Below are positions 35,590-61,866 of a stretch of DNA of 64,000 nt, piece after piece (within the stretch, counting starts at the first letter, position 1; each line of letters opens with the position of its first letter). The stretch is from Cyanoderma ruficeps (lineage: Eukaryota > Chordata > Aves > Passeriformes > Timaliidae), in contig VZDJ01000034.1 in assembly GCA_008694505.1 (NCBI GenBank), positions 275,315 to 339,314 of the forward strand, in the 5' to 3' direction. Under the pieces are notes generated by a model that saw only the letters and a program-made list of their open reading frames with translations, was not told the origin of the DNA and did not search any database. The translations under genes were made by a program, and so were the position numbers.

Positions 35590-36012
35590 AACCCCAAAAA
35601 CACTGGAACAGCGAAAGAAACACCCGCTCCAAGGGTCCCTCAAAACACTTAAATAAGGAAACAACCCCACTACGGAAATACAAAAAAAATCCCCATTTAA
35701 ACAGCCAAAAATCTACTTAAGTCGCTCAAAACCCACTGAAATAGCCACAAAATCCCATTGAAAGTCCCATAAAACCACTTAAACAGTCCCAAAAAACACT
35801 TCAATGATCCCCAAAAAAACCACCTCAACAGCCCCCCCAAGACCCCCTTATATAGCCCCAAAAACCCACCTAAATATCCCCGCAAAACCACCTCAATAAC
35901 CCCTAAAAAAACTAAACAGCCCCTCCAAACTCACTTAAACAGCGGCAAATGCCCACTTAAATAGCCCCCAAGCCCCTTAAATAGCCAAAAAAACACTTCA
36001 ATAAGCCAGACC
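35590..36012. repeat. Degenerate 22-27 bp A/C-rich array between EMC1 and UBR4
   Basis: About 16-18 degenerate units of the form CACTTAAATAGCCCCAAAAA. Read on the minus strand, the direction of both genes, it is G/T-rich (GGCTATTTAAGTGGG, GGGGTTTTTGG). It begins within about 20 bp of the EMC1 poly(A) signal and stops at the edge of the UBR4 promoter island. Confidence 0.85.
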
Positions 36013-36030
36013 CAGTCCCTGCTCGGCAGC

Positions 36031-36036
36031 TTTATT
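36031..36036 (-). terminator. EMC1: EMC1 poly(A) signal
   Basis: TTTATT on the plus strand is AATAAA on the minus strand, 733 bp past the EMC1 stop codon and followed by G/T-rich sequence. It is the only well-placed canonical signal before the UBR4 promoter. Confidence 0.65.
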
Positions 36037-36768
36037 TTGGGATCTGGACACTGAGGGAGTGGGGGGGATGTGGCCCCCGCCTGGGGGAACAACTCGATGC
36101 CAAACTGGATCTAAACAATTAAAATCCTGAGTTCAGAGCCTCGATCCCCGAGGAAACCATGAGAGGCTCCTCCCCCTGAACCACCCCGCCTTTACCCCAA
36201 GTGCTGAACACAAAAAAAAAAAGGCAGGAAAATTTAGAAATAAATGGGAAGTAACGGATGTTGTCATAATAAATAAAGAACACCGAGAGACTTTAGGTTC
36301 AAATTCTTCCCACTGTTCTGCAGCTTCGTCAGCGGCTCCATGAGGCTGTTTCCCACTGACAGACACCCAATTCCCAACATTCTTCCTAAGGAAATCACCC
36401 AAGGTCTCTTCCTCACACCAGGAGCTCGTTACCACATCTCCACAGCCAGCAACCCTCCTCTCTGCCAGATGTGGAGAGCCCAGGATGAGCAGGACACACA
36501 TCCTTATGATTCTCTTCACCAACATCAGGGAGACACTGATTTGGGGACTTTAAGGGAGGTTTGGGACCTTCTTGTTCAGTCCAAATAAGACTAAAAAACC
36601 CTCAATTTTTCATCTCTTCCGTTTCTCCTCACAGGAGACACGTGGGCAGTGCAGGTTTTGTTCCAGCAGCAGCTTTTCCTCACAAATATCTTCCAGCCAA
36701 GTGGAATGGAGGCGTTTGGATCCATCCCTCGGGGTGGGGCTGAGATCCCAGCCCAGCTGCTGCCTCCC

Positions 36769-48381
<11,613 letters not shown>

Positions 48382-48554
48382 GACAGCGGCCCCGGCACCG
48401 GGGGGGCCTTCTGCACCGCGGGGCAGCCCGCGCCGCCGCCTGCACGGAGAAAGCGCCTCAGCGCCGCGGGGAGTGCGCAGGCGGCGCGCGGGGCAGCCCC
48501 GCCCGCTCCCGGCAGCCCGCGCGCGGCGCGGGGCCCTGAGAGCACGGCGGAGCC
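48382..48554. promoter_or_regulatory. Divergent EMC1/MRTO4 promoter
   Basis: Only 173 bp separate the two start codons, and the interval is almost pure CpG island with GC boxes (GCCCCGCCC near 48496) and an NRF1-like GTGCGCAGGCG near 48473. There is no TATA box. Both 5' UTRs must be very short or overlap. A shared bidirectional promoter is inferred from layout. Confidence 0.85.
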
Positions 48555-51114
48555 ATGCCGAAATCCAAGCGGGACCGCAAAGGTGGGAGCGGGACCCCGA
48601 ACCCCGGACACCGCGCCCGGGCACATCCCTCCGCCCATCCCCATTCCTCTCCCCTTCTCCGTTGTTTTCCTATTCCTCGATCCCAGCCCTCATCGCTCCC
48701 TTCCTTCCCTCTCCCCACCCCCTTCACCGTCCCCTTCTCCGCCGCGTTCTCATTTCTCGACCCTGTCCATCGCCCCCTTCCCTCTGCCCATTCCCTTCCC
48801 CATTCCCCGATTTCTTGCCCATCTCTCATTCCCTTCACCATCCCCGTCCCTGACGCTCTCTCCGCTCCGCTCCCCGCAGTGTCCCTGACGCGGACGCCCC
48901 GCAAGGGGCTGGAGGCCAAGCAGGCGCTGATCGCCGAGGTGAGTGTGGCCCGGGCTCCTCTCCCCTCTCCCGCCCGTTCCCCCCGTCCCCGTGCCCGTCC
49001 CGGTAACGGCTCCCCCGCAGCTGCGGCGCTGTGTGGACACCTACAAGTACATCTTCGTCTTCTCGGTGGCCAACATGAGGAACAACAAGCTGAAGGATGT
49101 GCGGAACGCCTGGAAGCACAGCAGGTGGGCAGGGGGCGGCGCAGGGTGGGCGATGCCCAAGGGGCTGAGCCTCCAGGGCTGACATCCTCCTCCTCCTCCT
49201 GCTCCTGGGCAGGATCTTCTTCGGGAAGAACAAAGTGATGATGGTGGCGCTGGGCCGGGAGCCGAGCAGCGAGTACAAGGAGAACCTGCACAAGGTACCT
49301 GCTGGGGCTTCCTCGGGGTGTCCTAAAGCTTCACCTGGGGCATTCCAAATCCTGGCATAACATCCTGGGATCGCCCTTCTGTGGGTGTTTTAACTGAATC
49401 CATCTATGTCCTGCCACGAAGGGTGTGTTGTGAGGGGAGCTGTGCAGGACTGAGCCCCTGCAGGTGAGTTCCTGGTGCTCCCCAATCCCCCATGGATGCT
49501 CCTGTCTTCCAGGTCAGCAAACACCTGAGAGGGGAGGTTGGGCTCCTCTTCACCAACCGCACCAGGGACGAGGTGGATGAGTAAGTACCAGTCTGGCAGA
49601 GCCTTTTTGTTGCCCCAAAACCCCCAAGGCTCCCTGCTGCTTCCCTTAGAGCAGGGATGGTCTCATGGGCTTTTTCCACTTTGTCGGCCGTTCCTGTGAC
49701 AGCAAGGCAGAATCATGGAAGGGTTTAGGTTGGGAGGGACCTTAAAACTCATCTCATTCCACCTCCTTAGACACTTCCAGAGATTCAGGGGCAGCCACAA
49801 CCTAAATAACCCCAGATCCTGGGGCAGGCCATGCCCCAGGGATGGGATGGGAAGGACCTTACAGTCATCTCATTCCACCTCCTTGGACACTTCCAGGGAT
49901 TCAGGGGCTTCCAGGGATCCAGGGGCAGCCACAACCTAAATGACCCCAGATCCTGGGGCAGGCTGTGCCCCAGGGATGGGATGGGAGGGACCTTACAGTC
50001 CTGTCATTCCATCTCCTTGGACACTATCAGGGATCCAGGGGCAGCCACAACCTAAATAACCCCAGATCCTAGGGCAGCCTGTGCCCCAGGGATGTTCCTC
50101 CCCCAGCTGAAGCTCTGGTTGCCCATCTCTGTCCCAGGTGGTTCTCCAAGTTCCGGGAGCTGGACTTTGCCCGTGCTGGGAACAAGGCGCCGTACGGGGT
50201 GAGCCTGGACACGGGGCCCCTGGAGCAGTTCCCCCACTCCATGGAGCCGCAGCTGCGGCAGCTAGGGCTGCCCACGGCGCTCAGGAAAGGTACAGCAGGG
50301 TCAGCTCAGGGTCTGTCTGTGCAGGTGGGAGCTCTTGGGAAGAATGTTAAATACTGAGCAGGATTTAGGTCTGGGGAAGACCTGAGCTTTCTCCTTGTTG
50401 GGCTGGAACTCCTTATGTCCTTGTGCTGCTGTTCCCAAATTCATGTCAAAGGCTGAGTAAAACCCCCAGATTTCTCCACAATGCCATCTTTTTCCAGTGG
50501 AAACAGCTTGGATTAACCCACTTGGGAACCAGGTGTGGGGTTTTAGAGCTGATCTCACCCATCTCCTTGGGGTGCACTGATACTGCATGGGGAGGTGTTA
50601 GCTCCAAGGGGTGGTGGTGGGGGGGTCCTGGCTCTGCTCCCCACATTCCAGGGGAATTCCCAGTGCCTGGGATCCCATTTCCAGGGGTTTTGCTCTGCAG
50701 GAGTGGTGACACTGCTTTCGGATTACGAAGTGTGCAAGGAAGGGGATGTGCTTACCCCAGAACAGGCCCGTGTGCTGGTGAGTAACACAACAGCCCTGCT
50801 TCCTGACACAAAATAACTAATAATTAATTAACACAACTCCTAAAACTCAGCAGCAATTATTATGGTTCCTGTTTTGCTCCACTTCCCACCTGGAAGCGAA
50901 ATTTACTGTTTTGCTAGGCTGGGCACAGAGACAGTAAGGCAGAAATGACAGACTTGTCCTTTCCTAGAAACTCTTTGGCTACGAGATGGCAGAGTTTAAA
51001 GTCACCATGAAGTTTCTGTGGAATTCTGAGACTGGAGACTTCCAGAAGCTCGTGGGAGACACAGCAGAGGAGGAGGAAGAGGAGGATGATGACGATGACA
51101 GCAATGAGGACTAA
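48555..51114 (+). CDS. MRTO4: MRTO4, ribosome assembly factor (complete, 8 exons, 238 aa)
   Basis: MRTO4 (yeast Mrt4) is a nucleolar paralogue of ribosomal P0/L10 that holds the P0 site on pre-60S particles until it is exchanged. Exons: 48555-48582, 48880-48938, 49021-49124, 49213-49294, 49513-49580, 50138-50289, 50701-50777, 50968-51114. The product starts [20 protein letters not shown] and has the L10/P0-like core ([77 protein letters not shown]). It ends in an acidic tail rich in Glu and Asp. Length is close to the human protein (239). Phases join throughout. Confidence 0.97.
48600..48870 (+). repeat. Pyrimidine-rich low-complexity tract, MRTO4 intron 1
   Basis: C/T-rich sequence with recurring CCCTTC and CCCATTCC pieces fills the short first intron up to the exon 2 acceptor. 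Confidence 0.7.
49710..50095 (-). repeat. CR1-derived tandem triplication in MRTO4 intron 5
   Basis: Three copies of about 115-131 bp, each running GGGACCTTA, CATCTCATTCCACCTCCTTG, GGGGCAGCCACAACCTAAAT and CCCCAGATCCTGGGGCAGGC, ending GCCCCAGGGATG. The unit is a piece of the CR1 3' region in reverse complement, so the LINE fragment itself was tandemly copied. The middle copy has an extra internal 16-bp piece. Confidence 0.82.
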
Positions 51115-51444
51115 CAGCTTGGACACCAGACAGTTCTATTTTAGGGACAAAAAGAGGAGGATATTTCCCTTACCTGGGTGCACCTGGACTGGGGTGATCT
51201 TTATATAAAATGACCTACCTATTTTTTTTTTTATATTTATATAAATATCTATGTGAAACTTCAGATGGTTGTTGCTGCTGCCTGTTACTGTTGGTGTATC
51301 CTGGGATCTGAGAAAATACCAGCTCAAATGTGAAAACTGGGCAGAAAGACTGTAAATGTAACAGAACTTTGATATAGCACAAAAGGAAAGGTGCTGAGGG
51401 TTTGTTATTCTGACATAGAATCAATCTTTGGAATTTTGCCTTAT

Positions 51445-51592
51445 CCCTAAAGTGTCCAAGGCCAGGCTGGATGAGGCTTGGAGCACCCTGGGATAGTGGA
51501 AGGTGTCCCTGCCCATGGCAGGGGGTGGAACAAGATGGGATTTAAGGACTGTCCAACCCAAACCATCCTGAAGTTCTGTGATTCAAAGTCCC
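51445..51592 (+). mobile_element. CR1 LINE 3' fragment
   Basis: GGCCAGGCTGGATGAGGCTT, GGAGCACCCTGGGATAGTGG, GAAGGTGTCCCTGCCCATGG and AACCATCCTGAAGTTCTGTG follow the sense CR1 3' end. It lies between the MRTO4 and AKR7A2 3' ends. Confidence 0.85.
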
Positions 51593-51660
51593 CAAGTGCT
51601 GCCATCGAGATGCCAGGTTCCAGGCACAGGTCAGAGATGGGGTCTGCACTAGAAACAGGT

Positions 51661-51666
51661 TTTATT
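51661..51666 (-). terminator. AKR7A2: AKR7A2 poly(A) signal
   Basis: TTTATT on the plus strand is AATAAA on the minus strand, 256 bp past the AKR7A2 stop codon. Confidence 0.7.
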
Positions 51667-51921
51667 CTCGTATATAATTATTTAAGATTTCACATTAAAG
51701 CAGATCAGGGGCCTTCACCTCGTTAACGTGTTCATTTACCTGATCAGCTGCATCCTGAATCACGGGGTGTGCTGAGGGAGCTGAGGGGCCGGGAGGGAGG
51801 ACTAAGGCACAGGTGTGGATCCTACAAAAAAACCTCCAGCCTTCCAGCCGTGGATGGGAGGGCAGGGTGGGCAGTTCCTCTCCCCAGTCTCCAGAGCCTG
51901 TGCCAGGTGTCCCAGCCCTCC

Positions 51922-55748
<3,827 letters not shown>

Positions 55749-56230
55749 CGCGCCTGCGCGGCCGCGGCCCGCCCCGCGCCCCGCCCGGCCCCTCACACGG
55801 CGGGGCCGGAGCGACCCGAGTTCGGCGACAACAGCGACTTCGGGACGGGCAGTGCTGGGAACCCGCGGGGAGCGTGTGGAAAAGCAGCGACTTTGTGAAG
55901 AGACTCGCTGATTTCACACTGTGGGTCTGTGAAAAGTTGCTGGTTTCCGGCGGCTTGCTGAGAGAGCGGCTGAGTCGGCAGAAGAGCGGCAGGACTGGGG
56001 AGAGCGGCGGGCTTGGGGCAGCGTTAAAGGAAAACCGGCAGAATTCGCGAGAGCAGCAAAGGAAACTGGGCAAGATTTGGGACAGCGCAAAGGAAACCCG
56101 GCGGGTGTCTGAGGAGTTGTGGATTTGCAGAGAAAAACAGCCCAAGTTTTAAAAAGAGCGGGTTTTCAAGGAAAAATAAAGTTCCGGACCGCGTCGGTGA
56201 GGAGGCGAGTGCCGGTGCTGCGAGGACAGG

Positions 56231-56497
56231 TTGGGTTGGATTTCGGCTTCTCTTTTTGTTCTCCCCCTCCCCCGCCGCCACTTTTTTTTTCTTCTTTTTT
56301 TCCTTCTTTTTTTTTNCAGGCTGGCAGCAAACCTAAGGCCAATAAAGGTGTATTATCCACTAACGATCCATTTTTCCAACGTGAGCCAGCGCCTGGAGGA
56401 GCCCCAGCCCTGAACCTCGCACAGATCTGTGGCTCCCCAGTGTTATTAAATTTTCCATGTGCTATTCCCTTTTCCCCAGCGTTATCCCAGCGGTTCC
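56231..56497 (+). other. SLC66A1: Probable SLC66A1 5' UTR acceptors
   Basis: A long T-rich tract with one ambiguous base (56316) ends in CAG at 56317-56319, a strong acceptor context. A second, TTCCCTTTTCCCCAG, ends at 56479, 18 bp before the ATG used here. Either could begin the first coding exon after a non-coding first exon. Confidence 0.5.
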
Positions 56498-59400
56498 ATG
56501 GCTGCGCGGCGCTGGAGGGGTCTCCCCTTTGGGAATCTCTCCGATTGTCCCAACGGCTCCCGCTGGATCATGGATGTGTTCAATGAGTGTGCCCAGGACA
56601 GCCGGGATGTCGCCAGCATCATCCTGGGGCTGGGCTCCATCGGCTGCTTCATCGCTGCATCCTTCCCGTGAGTATCGCTCCCAAATCCCTGGGTTCTGCT
56701 TCCAAATCCTGGAGTATCACTCCCAGATTCCTGGATACCACTCCCAAATCCCCTGGGTGCTGCTCCCAAATCCCAGAGTACCGCTCCCAAATCCCGGAGT
56801 ATCGCTCCCAAATCCCGGAGTACCGCTCCCAAATCCCAGAGTACCGCTCCCAAATCCCGGAGTACCGCTCCCAGATCCCGGAGTATCGCTCCCAAATCCC
56901 AGAGTACCGCTCCCAAATCCCAGAGTACCGCTCCCAAATCCCGGGCAGCCCTTCCCGAGGGGATGGCAGAAGCCGAGCTGCCAACACAAGGTGCTGGAAT
57001 TGTTAAATCCCCCCCGACAAAAGCGGCGCGGGCTCGGCGGATTTCGGGCTCGGGGAGCCGGCAGCGCAGCCCCAGGGGCTCGGCGGTGGCCGCGGTGTTG
57101 TCGCTGTGCTCGGCAGCCGGAATGTCCCACGTCAGGCACGTGCGGGGCCGGCGGGACAGGTCACACTGACTGCAGGAATGTCCCCAGGAGCCCCGGAGCG
57201 CTTGGAAGTGCTGACACAAGGGTGGCAAGAGAGGCACGTGAGGGGTCACGGTTCTGTCGAAACCGGAGGGGAGGATCCTGCAGCTGGGATCATCCTCCCT
57301 GCTCCTCCCACAGGGCACTCGGTGAGCCCCGGTGGGGCTCAGGACTTCCACCTGGGGCCAGGGGAGCCTGTGGCCGTGATTTTCCTCCCTCGACTGCTTT
57401 GGGATCCACAGGAATCCTGGGGGTGGCTCCCAGGTAGCGCTGACCCGGCTGAGGGTGATGTTTGTGCCTCTGCCCAATGCTCTGCAGGCAGTTTTACCAG
57501 GCCTGCAGAACGGGCATCATGGACCAGGCTCTCTCCATCTATTTCCTGCTGGGATGGCTGGGCGGAGACCTCCTCAACCTCATCGGTTCCTTCCTGGCCG
57601 ACCAGCTGCCCCTGCAGGTACGGGCTGGGAGGAGGGAGGGGCTGGGAGCCAGAGACACAAACTCCCAGCACCGGGAGCCAGAGACACAAACTGCCCGCGA
57701 TGCTCCCTCTTTGCCCCCCAGAAATGCTCCCCTCTCCCACCCTGGGCTTGCTCCCTTCCCCCCCCGGCCGTGGTCCATTCTCTCCCAGGGATGCTCCCTC
57801 CTTTCCCCGTGGGGATACTCCCTTCTTCCTCCCTGGGGATGCTCCATTTTCCCCCTTTTACTGTTTTCCCTTCCCTCCCAGGGATGCTCCTTTCTTCACC
57901 GCCCGGGTTACTCCTTTCTCACCCTCTGGGGCTGTTCCCTTCTCCACCCCAGCACATCCCCTTTTCCCCAGGGACCCTGGGCGAGCAGGGAACATTCCTG
58001 TGGGACCATCCCAGCCCCTCAGGTCCCCGCGGGTGTCCCCAGCATGTCCCCTCCCCGCAGGTGTACACGGCCATTTACTACGTGCTGGCAGACGTGGGGA
58101 TGCTCTCCCTCTACTGCTACTACCGGGTGAAGAACCGGGGCAGAGCCTGTGAGTTGGGGCAGGGGTGGGGCCTCTGGGCCCTGGGCAATGAGAGGGGGGA
58201 TTCCAGGGGGCTCGGGGAGGTTCCAGGCACGGTTATTAGATGCCTCTTATTGCTTGCTGGGTTGTTTTGTTTCTTTCCTTGGGTAATTTGAGCCCCTGGG
58301 AGAGCCAAAGCCAAGGAACAGCTACAGGCTGGGTCTGGGGCTTCTGCAGGCCCTGCAACCCCCACCACAGTGTCCAGGCTGAAAACAACCCCCCGTGAGC
58401 CTCACTGGGCACAGAAATAAATAAATCCCCCACACTTACGTGGTGACTCCACCTCGGAGCTGGGAACCACAGAGCTCCTGACTCAGGCAGTGCTGGGAGG
58501 GAAAGGGGGAAGTTTTCTGACTGTTTTGGGGGCAGTGCTCCAGCCTTGGCAGGGAAGTTCCTGTCTGTTCAGCTGGAAGTGAAAAGGGAACCTGAACAGT
58601 TCTTGCAAGGTTTGAACAGTCAGAGAAAATCCCCTTTCCAGCACTGCTGAAGCCCAAACAGCCTCCTTGGGACTGGGATAATTATTTAACTTAGTAAAGA
58701 CGTGTGAGGTTATTAGCTAATTGGTATTTGACCCATCAGATACACGGTTTTGTTAAGGTGGAAAGCTTGTTTACTGAATATAATCACTGAAAATTACTGA
58801 AAAATAATAAATTACTACTATCAAATAAGCCACAGCAGGGCTTGCTCTGGCAGGGATATGAGAGTGACTTAAGACAGTTAAATCTTCTAGTGGGGATGAT
58901 TTTTAAGAGCCCTAAACCCCAAGAAACCGAGATAGGAGCAGTTTCCTCCCTGATAAGGTACAAATTGGGCACATCACTGGGAGATAAATCACATCCATCA
59001 CCCACAGCAGCCACTGCCCCATCCCTTGGTGAGATAAGGGAGAGTTTGGAGGTTTCTTCACCCCAAGAGGGTCGTGGCAGCCCCGAGGCTGTTGGGGGTT
59101 GCTGGGTTGTCCCTAATCAGGCTCTGTGTGACTCCTGCAGTCCCTGCTGCCATCAATGCAGCCTTTGTGTTCCTCTCCGTGGGGTCCCTGCCCAGCCTCT
59201 CCCTCCTGGGCAGCGCCAGCACCGAGGACCCAGGGACCTTCAGAGGGAGGGCTCTGCTCTCAGCTCCTGGGGATGAGCTGGCACCAAAGGTGAGCCAGTT
59301 CCTAAATCTGGGAGATGGGATGGAGGCCTGGGTGGGGATGTCCTGCTGGATGCTGTGATCCCAAAAAACCACCCTGGACCCCACCACGTGTTTTGGGGTT

Positions 59401-61146
59401 AGGGGCTGTTCCTATTTTAGGACTAAATTGTTACAGTCTAGGAAGGTGACACTGGAAAGAGAACTTTTCCAAAGATTTCTCCAAAATTCAGGAACAGTTT
59501 GCTGCAGGATTTCAGACATTTCAGGGCATTTTCACTTCAAACTTCAAGCACTTCTACAGGCCTGCTCAGGAGTCAGCAAACCTCACATTTCCCACATCTC
59601 TGCAAACAGACTTTATCTCAGGTAGCTGCATAAGATGGACAGTCTCCAAAAAAAAGTGGTTCAGGAAATTTGAAAGACTTCTCCCCTTTGATTCTCTCTC
59701 CAATTATCCACATTTATATATATTATTGAAAATCACACAAGCAAGAAAGTGCAGCAAGGTAACTCGGTTGGCTGAAACTGAAAGTAGGTTTGCAAAATAG
59801 TTTTGCTCTGGCAATAGAAAGGGACCTCTCTGAGCAATGCAAATAAACCCAATTCCTGTTCTAACAGATTGCACTGGGTATTCTCCTGTGGCAAAGTGAG
59901 AGATAATTATCAGTTGTAATTATCCCTGGGCTGTCAGAGGAGGGGAGCTGGGCACAGGGCTGGGTGTGGCTGTGCTGGGGCTCTGAGCACAGGGGCTGTC
60001 CCTGCCTTGCAGCCTTTCTCCAGGACTGAAATCATTGGATTTACCATTGGCTCCATCTCCTCCGTGCTCTACCTGTGCTCCCGAGTGCCCCAGATCTGCA
60101 CCAACGTGAGTGCCCAGCCTGGGACCCTGGGGCTCCTCCTGGGTCACTCCAAGGGGCCTGGAGGGTCTCCTTTCTCCCCAGGAGCTTCTCCTTTCTCCCC
60201 AGGAGAATTCCATTCACCCCCAGGAGCTTCTCCTTTCTCCCCAGGAGAATTCCATTCACCCCCAGGAGCTTCTCCTTTCTCCCCAGGAGCACTCCGTTCT
60301 CCCCAGGAGCTTCTCCTCTCTCCCCAGGAGAACTCCATTCTCCCCAGGAGCTTCTTCTTTCTCCCCAGGAGCTTCTCCTTTCTCCTCAGGGGTTTCTCCT
60401 CTTTGCTCCAAGGTCCCAGGCCCCATCTCTGATCACTCCACAACACGCTATTTCTCTGTATTAATTTTTTCTCTCCTCCCTTTAACCTACTAATATTATG
60501 AGGGTGGGGCTTTCATTTTGTCTTTTTAACAAGCCAAAGGGGAACTGAAAGACTCTCAGCACTGAGTCACTACTTCTCTTTTTTGTCAATGCTGGAGGAG
60601 AGGATGATTAATGTCACCTTGTGGAGAGATTTAGGAGAGCTGCACGCAAACTTCTCTCCCTCTTTTCCCAGTACAAGAGGAAATCCACCAGCGGGGTCTC
60701 CTACTCCCTCTTTGCCCTGGTGATGCTGGGGAATTCCCTGTACGGCCTCAGTGTCCTCCTGAAGAACCCAGAGCCGGGCCAGGGCCAAGGTGACTACATC
60801 CTGCACCACCTGCCCTGGCTGGTGGGCAGCCTGGGCGTCCTGGCCCTCGACGTGGTTGTATCCTTTCCCCGGGGCTGGATGGGATCCCATCCTGCCAGCA
60901 GGGCCTTGCAGGGCTGGGGTGGTGCTGCAGTGGCTGGGATTGCCCTCAAACTCAGCCCCTGGTTTGCTGTGAGCTCCTTGTCCCGTTCCCACCTCTCCTG
61001 GCACAGGCTCCTCCCTGTGAGTGTGCAGAGCCTTGACCTGTCCCCAGATCTCCTTCCAGTTCCTGGCGTATCGGAAAGGACGGCCTGGGAGCCTCGAGGA
61101 GAGGGGGGCTCTCCTTGGGGAGCAGGATGAGAGCCCAGAGAGCTGA
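56498..61146 (+). CDS. SLC66A1: SLC66A1 (PQLC2), lysosomal cationic amino-acid exporter (complete, 7 coding exons, 304 aa)
   Basis: SLC66A1 exports Lys, Arg and His from lysosomes and is a seven-helix PQ-loop protein. Coding exons: 56498-56667, 57488-57617, 58061-58148, 59141-59289, 60013-60105, 60672-60857, 61048-61146. Two PQ motifs are present, at about Pro57-Gln58 (ASFPQFYQACRTG) and Pro205-Gln206 (SRVPQICTN). The lumenal N-terminus has glycosylation sequons at N13-L-S and N19-G-S. Other matches: LGWLGGDLLNLIGSFLADQL, YYVLADVGMLSLYCYY, SYSLFALVMLGNSLYGLSVL. The C-tail differs from mammals but keeps an acidic dileucine sorting motif ERGALL (residues 290-295). An upstream in-frame ATG at 56459 would lie before the 56479 acceptor. 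Human is 291 aa. Confidence 0.95.
56668..56945 (+). repeat. 21-bp minisatellite at the SLC66A1 intron 1 donor
   Basis: About 13 units of GAGTACCGCTCCCAAATCCC plus G or A. The first unit is the intron start itself: intron bases +3 to +22, GAGTATCGCTCCCAAATCCC, are identical to a later unit. Exon bases TTCCC also match the end of the unit. Confidence 0.9.
57690..57975 (+). repeat. Degenerate pyrimidine-rich minisatellite in SLC66A1 intron 2
   Basis: About nine units of the type CTTCCCTCCCAGGGATGCTC at roughly 25-40 bp spacing, mostly pyrimidine tract followed by CAGG or TGGGG. Confidence 0.8.
60165..60405 (+). repeat. 21/42-bp minisatellite in SLC66A1 intron 5
   Basis: Eleven units of CTTTCTCCCCAGGAGCTTCT and variants, some alternating with AGAATTCCATTCACCCCCAG to give a 42-bp period. 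It starts about 60 bp past the exon 5 donor. Confidence 0.92.
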
Positions 61147-61866
61147 CAGAGGGCCCTGCCCCGCAGGGAGAGGAAGAGGAGGAGGATGCACATGAGGAAG
61201 GCCTTAGGGCTGGCCCCTCCACCCTGGTGGCTCCTGGCAGGAGAGGCCCCAGGCCCGTGGGTGACACGTTGGGCTGCCAAGGCGGTGGCAGAGGATGCTG
61301 CTGGGACACCTCGTGCCTCTTTGAGACCAATGATGCTTTCAGGATAAAAGGGAATTTTTGGATACCTCAGTTGCTCTTGGCTGCTCCAGGGCCCCACAGC
61401 TGAGCCTGGTCACTGCTGTGTCTCCCGAGGGTGATCTGGAACTTCCTTGGTGCTGAAAAACGTGGAGAGGGGACAGGGACGACTGACCTGCCACAGACAT
61501 GAGCACCACTGTGACCTCACAGCTCTCCCCTCAGCTCCTTCTGGAAGACACACGGGGCTGGATCCAGGGGGGAAGGAGCAGCAGCAGAACCAAAATCTTC
61601 AGTCCACGCCTGTTTTAATTAGCACGGCTCACCCATCTATAAAACACATCCATCCCCACCTGCCTCCCTTGGTTTCATTGTGATGCTTTACTTGGCAGCT
61701 CCTGCCTCTTTCCTAATGTGTCTCACAGTCCCATTTCTCTGACTTCTCATTTTTTGCCTCACCCATGTTTTAATTGCACGGATTCCTTGGGGAAGTTGCT
61801 CCATTGCTGTTCCCCACCTGAAGAGCTGCCTCTGCTTGCTCTGGTTTTCAGTTCCTGCCCTCTCTC

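Larger units (their letters stand above)
51115..51921. other. Convergent 3' ends of MRTO4 and AKR7A2
   Basis: Contains the MRTO4 3' UTR (A/T-rich around 51200-51250 with TATAAA-type weak signals but no AATAAA), a CR1 fragment, and the AKR7A2 poly(A) signal. The two stop codons are 808 bp apart. Confidence 0.75.

Noticed and set aside
34813..35652. 279-codon plus-strand frame opposite UBR4 exon 1
   Set aside because: Stop-poor CpG-island sequence; composition is Ala/Arg/Pro/Gly with no recognisable protein.
56457..57437. 326-codon plus and 331-codon minus frames in SLC66A1 intron 1
   Set aside because: Generated by the 21-bp (seven-codon) minisatellite.
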